Made by a program: the position numbers and the translations under genes
Notes under the pieces: model-generated
What the model was told of the DNA's origin: nothing
Databases searched by the model: none
The model's input: only the letters and a program-made list of their open reading frames with translations
In this document: piece by piece, positions 1 to 5,586 of the stretch
Numbering within the stretch: the first letter of the stretch is position 1
Layout of the letters: every line of letters begins with the position of its first letter
Assembly (NCBI GenBank): GCA_036443405.1
Contig: JAZFYD010000220.1
Span: forward strand, 1 to 10,529
Direction: 5' to 3'
DNA: 10,529 nt
Source: JAZFYD01 sp036443405
GTDB lineage: Bacteria > Planctomycetota > PLA2

Positions 1-605
1 TCGAGTTCGACGAAAACCGTATCGCCCTCATCATTGCGGACTGCGGCGAGAGTATTCGCGGCGTGCATGCGGCGATGGTCATGGCGATGACGCGCGCGTA
101 TCTGAAATCGGCGGTGGATCCGTCGCAGCCGCCGTCGGCGTGGCTCAAGACCGTGAACCGGCGCCTTTCCCGCGATCTCAAGGCGGGGATGGCGGTCACC
201 GCGATGGCCGTCCTGCTCGACTCTTCCGAGGGATCGATCATCGCGGCGAGTGCCGGGCACCGGCCGCTGCTCGTCTGGCGCAAGGGCAAGATCGCGGCGA
301 TCAACCCGAGCGGCATCGCGCTGGGTCTCGACATCGGCCCGGTCTTCGACAAGACGATCGAGGACAAGCGCCTGTCGCTCCAGAAAAACGACCGGATCGT
401 GCTGTACACCGACGGCGCCACCAGCGCGAAGAACGACGAAGGCGAGATGTACGGCGACGAGCGCTTCTTGGAGTCGGTTCGCAAACAAGGCGGCATGAAC
501 AGCGCGGCGTTCGTGAACTTCGCGGCCGGCAGCGTCGACCGCTTCCTCGGAGACGCCCCCCAAAGCGACGACATCACGATTTCGACGCTCAAGCGGATGA
601 AGTGA
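1..605 (+). CDS. PP2C/SpoIIE-type serine/threonine phosphatase, C-terminal part (5' truncated)
   Basis: This is the C-terminal 200 residues of a PPM/SpoIIE-family phosphatase, which removes phosphate from Ser/Thr of regulatory proteins such as anti-sigma-factor antagonists. The gene enters from the left edge and the first whole codon is at position 3. Visible core strands in order: an IIAD segment whose Asp (residue 13) fits the first metal-binding Asp; the following helix GVHAAMVMA; the VTAMAVLLD strand; ASAGHRPLLVW, the usual (N/S)AGHxP element; VLYTDGATSA at about 133-142, the conserved YTDG metal-site motif, followed by the GEMYGDERF element; and QSDDITI at 187-193, the final DD metal-binding motif. 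The usual D-x-x-GHG is changed to DCGESIRG, so the His is replaced by Arg and two residues are inserted. Any N-terminal sensor (GAF, PAS, HAMP or response-regulator domain) lies outside the window. Its stop overlaps the start of the next gene, implying co-transcription. The family call is secure; the substrate is unknown. Confidence 0.9.
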   Translation, partial: EFDENRIALIIADCGESIRGVHAAMVMAMTRAYLKSAVDPSQPPSAWLKTVNRRLSRDLKAGMAVTAMAVLLDSSEGSIIAASAGHRPLLVWRKGKIAAINPSGIALGLDIGPVFDKTIEDKRLSLQKNDRIVLYTDGATSAKNDEGEMYGDERFLESVRKQGGMNSAAFVNFAAGSVDRFLGDAPQSDDITISTLKRMK

Positions 606-931
606 CGGACACGTCCGGCGGTGACTCACCCGAAGCGGATCTAGCTCCCGGAAGGGGACTGAAGCGCTTCCAGGAACAGATCGAGCGTATCTACCTGGAA
701 CGCGACACCGAGCGCGGCTGGGAAAAGACGTTCGCCTGGTTCATCGAGGAGGTCGGCGAGCTGGCGCGCGCGCTCCACCGGGACCACGACGAGGATCTCG
801 AGGGCGAGTTCATCGATGTCGCCGCCTGGCTGGTCACCCTCGCTTCGATCCGCGGCATCGACTTGGAGAAAGCGGCCGAGAAATACGCAAACGGCTGCCC
901 GCGCTGCCAAGCGACCCCCTGCCGCTGCTAG
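602..931 (+). CDS. MazG-like nucleotide pyrophosphohydrolase with C-terminal CPxC/CxC cluster
   Basis: A 109-residue all-alpha NTP pyrophosphatase of the MazG type, which hydrolyses (d)NTPs to NMP and pyrophosphate, often as a house-cleaning enzyme. The family signature EExxE...ExxD is present: E49, E50 and E53 in WFIEEVGEL, then E69 and D72 in EFIDVAAW, which would bind the magnesium ions. The length fits a single-domain MazG-like protein, not the two-domain E. coli MazG. The C-terminus ends in GCPRCQATPCRC, with Cys 99, 102, 107 and 109 placed as a possible metal ligand set. I have seen this kind of tail in small MazG-like proteins and it argues that the reading frame is correct to its end. 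The chosen start is the GTG at 602, which overlaps the phosphatase stop as GTGA. The open frame continues far upstream but only as an out-of-frame reading of the phosphatase, and no later start keeps the whole domain. Translation is probably coupled to the upstream gene. Nucleotide specificity cannot be told. Confidence 0.88.
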   Translation: MTDTSGGDSPEADLAPGRGLKRFQEQIERIYLERDTERGWEKTFAWFIEEVGELARALHRDHDEDLEGEFIDVAAWLVTLASIRGIDLEKAAEKYANGCPRCQATPCRC

Positions 932-950
932 ATCCGAGCTACTTCGGATC
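931..950. terminator. Compact hairpin between convergent genes (possible bidirectional terminator)
   Basis: A perfect 7-bp stem, gatccga (931-937) with tcggatc (944-950), closes a 6-base loop. It covers the last base of the MazG stop codon and the final codons and stop (939-941) of the minus-strand repeat protein. With only 7 bases between the two stops this is the natural place for transcription in both directions to end. There is no T-run on either side, so it is not a classical intrinsic terminator; a pausing or RNA 3'-end-stabilising role is equally possible. Confidence 0.45.
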
Positions 951-3725
951 GGTTGCGGGCGCCGACGGGTCCTTGGGCTTGAACTTCAGGACCATCGTCA
1001 CGTTGAGCGTCTGACCGGGTTCGATGCGCACCGTAAGTGGTTCGATGACGTACTTGTCGCGCATCTCCTTTTGCCAGACTGTCGGCGTGAGTTTCACCGC
1101 CCCCTGGCGCAGGTCCTTTTGCGGAACGATCCCCTGCGCATTCGTCCGGCCCCATCCCAACCAGCGACTCGTATCCGGATCCTGCATCTGAATCCAGACC
1201 TGCGGCACCGGCTTGCCGTCTTCATCCGTCACCAGGATCACGATCTTGCCCGTCTGCATCAGCGTGATGTTTTGAATCACCGCCGCGTCGCCCGCGACCT
1301 GCACGAGCGCGTTCCCGTACTCCTTGCGGTTGCGGTTCACCTCGAGCACGTACCGGCCCGGCATGACGCCCTGGATGAAATAGCGGCCTTCGTGATCCGT
1401 CTGGTCGCCGCCGTATCGCAACTGCGCGTGCTCCGGTTGTTTCTCGCCGGGTTGCAGATGCACACGGGCCTGCACCCAGATTTTTCGCGCAGGTTTGCCG
1501 TCGAGACCGAGCACAACGCCGCGGATGTGCGCGCCGGCGTCCATCGTGACCCGAACGGGAGTCGGATCGATGCCCTCTTCGACGACCACACCTTCCACGA
1601 TCTCCGGCGCGTGCCCATCCGCCTTGATCGCGAGCGTGTACGTGCCCGGCTGAACGCGCCTCTCGAAGCTCCCGTCGGGGGATTCGACGTTACCGGACCA
1701 ACGCGACCCGCTCATGCGCGAACTCAGCCGCCGACTCATGCTGTTGGCCACCTGTTTCGGCTGAATGCTCAGGTTGAACCGCCGGACCGCGCCGTTCGTC
1801 ACCGCGCTGCGAACCCGCACGCGCAGAACCTGCGACGGCTTGAACTTGATTTGCACGCTCTCGTTACCGACCAGAATGTCCTTGAGGGGCTCCGTCATCG
1901 CGGCGCTGTGGCGTGCCCGCAGCGTGTACGCGACGCCGTCGGCCAACCCGATGAGGGTGAAACGGCCGAGCGTGTCGGTCTGCGCGGAACTGCGGCGCTG
2001 GCTGCTCGGCCGGCCCCGGGCCCGGAACGCTTTCGAGTCCATGACGGAGGCCCAGACCTGCACGCTGGGCACGGCGATGCCGTCCGCCGTCGTGACCGAG
2101 CCCGAGATCTTGCCGCCGCCGAACTCGATCACGAGCCCGACCTTTTCTTCGCCTTCGGCGAGGGGCACCTGTTGGCTGACCATGCCAACGCCCCACCGGC
2201 CGACCTGCAGGATCGCCTTGCCCGCGATGATTCCGCTCAGCCGGAAATTTCCCTGTGCATCGGTGTGGGTCTGCGGCCGTTCGCTCCACGCCACGCGGTT
2301 GCTGTTCGGCAGCGCTTTTCGCAGGTCCTTCCAGTTCGGTGTCAGCGCCACCGGGAGGTCCGCGATGGGATCCCCTCCGGGGCCGCGCACGGTCCCAGCG
2401 AGCGTCGCCCCGTGCTTGACCATGATCTCGATCGGGGGAATCTCGGCGGAGTCGGCGCCAATCTCCAAGGGCTCCGATTCACCAGGTGCGTAGTCGGGAT
2501 GGAACGCCGCGACGGCGACCTTGCCGGGCAGTACACCATGAATCACGAAGCGCCCGTCCGCGCCGGTTTCGATAACGTTGCCCCTACCGCGGCTCTGCGC
2601 CCCCACCAGACCGTCGTCGAACTTGATGCGCATGAGTCGCACGCGCGCGCCCGCGAGCGGTTTCGCGCTCGGGTCCTTCACCTGCCCGCTCAGCACCAGG
2701 CCGCCGACCAGCGAGAACTCCATGCGACCGGTGCCGTCGGATTGGAGCAGCTGCGCGCCGTAGCCCTCGGTCTGGGCGCCGAACGAACGATTCGGCGATA
2801 CGTCTACGTGCTTCAACACGAACGTGCCGTCCGCGCCTGTGCGCGTCGTCTTGTGATACGGCTCCCAGCCCTCGGCCACGGATGCGTCCGTAATCGGTTG
2901 CAATGTTTGGGCATCGACCACCCGGCCCTTGAGCGTGCCACCGGCGACGAGCGCGAAGTCGATCTTGATCGAGTCGCCCGAACGCAGGACGAGGTTGGTG
3001 CGCTGCTGACGCTCGTACTTGTCGCTGAGCACCATGATCGCGGTGCCCCACCATCCGGACGACGGGGGCACCATCGGCAGCCGATAACGACCTTCGTCGT
3101 CGGTCGCCGCTTCCAGGCCCAACATCTTCTGCACGACCACGCGGGCGCCAACGACGGGTTTCCCGGTCGCAAGATCCGCCACCTTCCCCTCAACGGCCGC
3201 GCCGGGCGTCAGGATCATGTCGACGGTGCTGCCCGGGAGCTGTCGCAAGACCAGGGCGAGGCCCTTTTTCTCGTGGAACGCGAACACCGAGTGGCTCTTG
3301 CGCTGCAACGGACCCAGAACGAAGGTTCCGTCCTCCCGCGTCCGGACCTTCGAGTCGAGAACAATCTGGTACGGACGGACATCGGCATCTCTGTGAAACG
3401 CGATGACGACGACGTCCGGCACAGGTTTCAAGTCGGTGTCCATCACCTTGCCGCGGATGGACTCGTCCCGCGGCAGCGATTCGTCCCCGTAGGGGATGAC
3501 CTCCTCGATCGGCTCGGGCGCCGCCGCGGCCTGCGGTTCGTCCTCTTTGGATTCCTCCTGCGTCTTTGCCGAGGATGCGCCCGCGACCGCCGCTTCGTGC
3601 CGCCAGTCGGAGTCCTCGGAGAGCGTCGGGATCACCAACGCGCCGACCAGCCCGAGCGCGAAGCAGAGCGCGACCAACACCGCTGCCGTGCTTCGCCTTC
3701 CACCGCGATGTTCGGACTGGCTCAT
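939..3725 (-). CDS. Large membrane-anchored protein with about nine carboxypeptidase-regulatory-like repeats
   Basis: A 928-residue protein predicted to lie outside the cytoplasmic membrane. The N-terminus is short and basic (MSQSEHRGGRRS), followed by a hydrophobic helix at about residues 14-33 (AAVLVALCFALGLVGALVIP) that can be an uncleaved signal anchor. A charged, Ala/Glu/Pro-rich linker follows to about residue 80. The rest is about nine tandem units of 80-105 residues, each starting with a strand such as SIRGKVMD, AVEGKVAD, TLKGRVVD, VLSGQVKD, TLAGTVRG or KISGSV, followed by a P-(V/L)-x-(G/D)-A-x-V strand and a T-D-x-x-G-R-F-x-L turn. That is the CarboxypepD_reg-like (transthyretin-like beta-sandwich) pattern. 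No peptidase catalytic domain is visible. The tail is Lys/Pro rich. The open frame extends 37 codons upstream, but the ATG at 3725 puts the basic segment and helix at the N-terminus as expected; no good Shine-Dalgarno precedes it. Likely role is envelope structure or adhesion; the exact function is unknown. Confidence 0.85.
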   Translation of the reverse strand: MSQSEHRGGRRSTAAVLVALCFALGLVGALVIPTLSEDSDWRHEAAVAGASSAKTQEESKEDEPQAAAAPEPIEEVIPYGDESLPRDESIRGKVMDTDLKPVPDVVVIAFHRDADVRPYQIVLDSKVRTREDGTFVLGPLQRKSHSVFAFHEKKGLALVLRQLPGSTVDMILTPGAAVEGKVADLATGKPVVGARVVVQKMLGLEAATDDEGRYRLPMVPPSSGWWGTAIMVLSDKYERQQRTNLVLRSGDSIKIDFALVAGGTLKGRVVDAQTLQPITDASVAEGWEPYHKTTRTGADGTFVLKHVDVSPNRSFGAQTEGYGAQLLQSDGTGRMEFSLVGGLVLSGQVKDPSAKPLAGARVRLMRIKFDDGLVGAQSRGRGNVIETGADGRFVIHGVLPGKVAVAAFHPDYAPGESEPLEIGADSAEIPPIEIMVKHGATLAGTVRGPGGDPIADLPVALTPNWKDLRKALPNSNRVAWSERPQTHTDAQGNFRLSGIIAGKAILQVGRWGVGMVSQQVPLAEGEEKVGLVIEFGGGKISGSVTTADGIAVPSVQVWASVMDSKAFRARGRPSSQRRSSAQTDTLGRFTLIGLADGVAYTLRARHSAAMTEPLKDILVGNESVQIKFKPSQVLRVRVRSAVTNGAVRRFNLSIQPKQVANSMSRRLSSRMSGSRWSGNVESPDGSFERRVQPGTYTLAIKADGHAPEIVEGVVVEEGIDPTPVRVTMDAGAHIRGVVLGLDGKPARKIWVQARVHLQPGEKQPEHAQLRYGGDQTDHEGRYFIQGVMPGRYVLEVNRNRKEYGNALVQVAGDAAVIQNITLMQTGKIVILVTDEDGKPVPQVWIQMQDPDTSRWLGWGRTNAQGIVPQKDLRQGAVKLTPTVWQKEMRDKYVIEPLTVRIEPGQTLNVTMVLKFKPKDPSAPATDPK

Positions 3726-4112
3726 TTCGCTACAGGCGTCGTGCCGCCCGCCCCCCGGAATTTTGAAAACCGCAGCGCGATCGTAACCCAAAGCAGCAAC
3801 CCCAATAACGTCAAATCGTCTCAGGCAGAGACGCACGAAAACACGGGAAAATCAGCGGTTCGTTTGCATACCTAGCCACGCAGAGTATTCATTCATCTGG
3901 AATGCTCATTGACTGTCACGTCGCTCCTAACGCGGGTCACTTCTAGCCCCGACCCGCTGGACTTCGGGACGAAAAACACCCCAATGCCCCAAGGGCCGCC
4001 TGTCCCGCAGGCGGCCCTCCCTTTTTCTTTGCTCGCCCGCGTCCCCAGGGTCTGGCCGAGCGCCGCGAATAGCTAAGCCGGGCACACGGAGGCGGGTACT
4101 CTCTCCGGTTCC
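3726..4112. other. Divergent intergenic region with serial hairpins; no convincing gene
   Basis: These 387 bases separate the minus-strand repeat protein from glyS and are less GC-rich than the flanking genes between about 3770 and 3930. They must hold the promoters of both genes, but I see no promoter good enough to call. There are several inverted repeats: cgtctc/gagacg at 3817-3822/3828-3833; gagtattc/gaatgctc at 3883-3890/3900-3907 with one G-U pair; gcgggtc/gacccgc at 3932-3938/3951-3957; and the strong terminator at 3992-4030, listed separately. A small open frame of 14 codons (ATG 3902, stop 3944-3946) reads MLIDCHVAPNAGHF. It has no clear ribosome site and only one Gly codon. A weak hairpin cggag/ctccg (4087-4091/4103-4107) contains part of the only GGAGG near glyS. 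The right half may be a glyS leader or a small RNA gene; neither is proven. Confidence 0.5.
3992..4030 (+). terminator. Strong intrinsic (Rho-independent) terminator
   Basis: A perfect 11-bp GC-rich stem, agggccgcctg (3992-4002) with caggcggccct (4008-4018), has a 5-base loop tcccg. It is followed by ccc, then TTTTT at 4022-4026 and TTT at 4028-4030. The T-run lies to the right, so it acts on plus-strand transcripts. No plus-strand gene precedes it within 3 kb (the last is MazG, ending at 931, with a minus-strand gene between), and it lies 82 bases before the glyS start. It may therefore end a small RNA, attenuate glyS, or block read-through into glyS. The minus orientation is unlikely because the bases left of the stem are not T-rich when read on that strand. 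Confidence 0.8.
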
Positions 4113-5444
4113 ATGAGCAGCCCCAACCTCGATGCGATCGTCTCCCTCTGCAAGCGCCGCGGATTCGTCTTTCAGGCGAGCGAAATCTACGGCGGATTCG
4201 AGTCCACGTGGGACTACGGCCCGCTCGGCGTCGAGCTGAAGCGGCGCATCGCCGACGCCTGGTGGCGCGACACTGTGATGGCCCGGGAGGATGTGGTCGG
4301 CCTCGACTCCGCCATCCTGCAGGCACCGCGGGTGTGGGAGGTTTCGGGGCACGTCGAGGGTTTCAACGACCCGCTCGTGGACTGCAAGGTCTGCAAGGGC
4401 CGTTTCCGCGAGGACAAACTCGACCAGACCGCCTGCCCGAACAAACCGAGCAAGCACGTCGGGGAGCACGACCAGTGCGATCTCACCGAGGCGCGCCAGT
4501 TCAACATGATGTTCAAGACGCAGGTCGGGCCCGTCGAAGGCTCGGCGGCGACCGCATATCTGCGCCCGGAAACAGCCCAGGGCATCTTCACGAACTTCTT
4601 GAACGTCGTGAACACGATGCGCGTCAAACTCCCGTTCGGAATCGGCCAGATCGGCAAGTCGTTCCGGAACGAGATCGTGACGGGCAACTTCATCTTCCGC
4701 ACGCGCGAGTTCGAACAGATGGAGATGGAGTACTTCTGTCGTCCCGAGGAGGCGCCGGAGAAGTTCCGCTACTGGGTGGACGAACGCATGGCTTGGTACA
4801 AATCAATCGGGATCGGCGACGCCAAGATCCGCGCGCGCGAGCAGGACGAGAACGAACGCGCCCACTACGCCAAACTGTGCACGGACATCGAGTACGAGTA
4901 CCCGTGGGGTTGGGACGAGCTCGAGGGCATCGCGTACCGAACCGACTACGACCTCGCGAAACACGCCGAGGCCACCGGTAAGAAACTCGCGTGGATGGAT
5001 CCGCAAACGAACAAGTGGATCGTCCCGCATGTCGTGGAGCCGGCGGCGGGTTTGACGCGCATCGTGCTCATCGCGTTGCTCGACGCCTACACCGAAGAAA
5101 AACTCGACGACGGCAGCGAGCGCAACCTCCTGAAGTTCCACCCACGCATCGCGCCGACGACGCTTGCGGTGTTCCCGCTGGTCAAGAAAGAGGGCATGCC
5201 CGAAAAGGCGCGCGGGATCATCCAGCGGTACCTCGACCGGTTCCCCGTGGTGTATGACCAGCAGGGCGCGATTGGCCGCCGCTACCGCCGCCAGGACGAG
5301 ATCGGAACGCCGTTCTGCGCCACGGTCGACGGCCAGACGCTCGAGGACGACACCGTCACACTGCGCGATCGCGACACGATGAAACAACGCCGCGTGAAGA
5401 TCGAAGCGCTCGGCGAGATCATCGAAGCCGCGGTGCGCTCGTAG
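4113..5444 (+). CDS. glyS: Glycine--tRNA ligase, single-chain alpha2 (class II) type
   Basis: A complete 443-residue glycyl-tRNA synthetase, which charges tRNA-Gly in the cytoplasm (EC 6.1.1.14). Family landmarks run in order: RRGFVFQASEIYGGFESTWDYGPLGVELK at about 15-43; a cysteine-containing insertion with CKVC (91, 94), C108 and C122 that may bind zinc; QFNMMFKTQVGP (129-140); AYLRPETAQGIFTNF (148-162), the glycine-pocket region; IGKSFRNEI and NFIFRTREFEQMEMEYF (180-208), class II motif 2; WGWDELEGIAYRTDYDL; VVEPAAGLTRIVL (307-319), motif 3; then the anticodon-binding domain with RIAPTTLAVFPL, GAIGRRYRRQDEIGTPFC and DTVTLRDRDTM. It is the eukaryote/archaea/Thermus-like dimer form, not the alpha2-beta2 GlyQ/GlyS form of E. 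coli, and is on the short side for it. The ATG at 4113 places the conserved N-terminal motif at the usual distance. The only GGAGG is 20 bases upstream, too far for an ordinary ribosome site. No key motif is missing. Confidence 0.97.
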   Translation: MSSPNLDAIVSLCKRRGFVFQASEIYGGFESTWDYGPLGVELKRRIADAWWRDTVMAREDVVGLDSAILQAPRVWEVSGHVEGFNDPLVDCKVCKGRFREDKLDQTACPNKPSKHVGEHDQCDLTEARQFNMMFKTQVGPVEGSAATAYLRPETAQGIFTNFLNVVNTMRVKLPFGIGQIGKSFRNEIVTGNFIFRTREFEQMEMEYFCRPEEAPEKFRYWVDERMAWYKSIGIGDAKIRAREQDENERAHYAKLCTDIEYEYPWGWDELEGIAYRTDYDLAKHAEATGKKLAWMDPQTNKWIVPHVVEPAAGLTRIVLIALLDAYTEEKLDDGSERNLLKFHPRIAPTTLAVFPLVKKEGMPEKARGIIQRYLDRFPVVYDQQGAIGRRYRRQDEIGTPFCATVDGQTLEDDTVTLRDRDTMKQRRVKIEALGEIIEAAVRS

Positions 5445-5559
5445 CCCCAGCTGGGCGCAAATCCGAACCGCAGCCAATCTCCCTGCATATACAGGCAGGT
5501 CCAGGAACCGTGGTTGGTCGTTGGAAGGGGTTGCGGAGTAACGGGTTAGGGCGGCTGGG

Positions 5560-5577
5560 TGCGGCACCGGTGCCGCA
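5560..5577. repeat. Perfect 18-bp palindrome in the glyS/permease convergent gap
   Basis: The sequence tgcggcaccggtgccgca is a perfect 18-bp inverted repeat without spacer, centred between 5568 and 5569. It ends 9 bases before the stop of the permease gene. The whole 142-base gap (5445-5586) is noncoding between convergent genes and also holds a 10-bp palindrome, cccagctggg, directly after the glyS stop (5446-5455). No T-run follows on either strand. It could fold as a 7-bp stem with a 4-base loop to end or protect transcripts, be a protein-binding site, or be one copy of a dispersed palindromic repeat. Confidence 0.55.
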
Positions 5578-5586
5578 GATTTACGA

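Noticed and set aside
140..601. Upstream extension of the MazG frame from ATG 140
   Set aside because: This part is the out-of-frame reading of the phosphatase gene and is an Arg-rich nonsense sequence; the MazG domain begins after GTG 602.
3809..3814. TTGACG on the minus strand as a -35 box for the repeat protein
   Set aside because: The best -10-like hexamer (TACGAT) is about 23 bases away, too far for a normal sigma-70 promoter.
3726..3836. N-terminal extension of the 928-residue repeat protein to an upstream start at 3836
   Set aside because: The extra 37 residues do not look like a signal sequence, and they would push the basic segment and hydrophobic helix away from the N-terminus.
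816..3875. A 1019-codon open frame on the plus strand
   Set aside because: It is antisense to the repeat protein at 939-3725. Its product is rich in Arg, His, Asp and Leu without any fold pattern, which is the normal shadow of GC-rich codons, and the minus frame shows clear repeated domains.
3860..4112. T-box riboswitch before glyS
   Set aside because: There is a terminator in the right place, but I could not find the conserved T-box core (TGGNACCGCG) or a matching antiterminator, and the organism style does not suggest a Firmicute.
4803..5567. A 254-codon open frame on the minus strand
   Set aside because: It is antisense to the highly conserved 3' half of glycyl-tRNA synthetase and shows no family motif.
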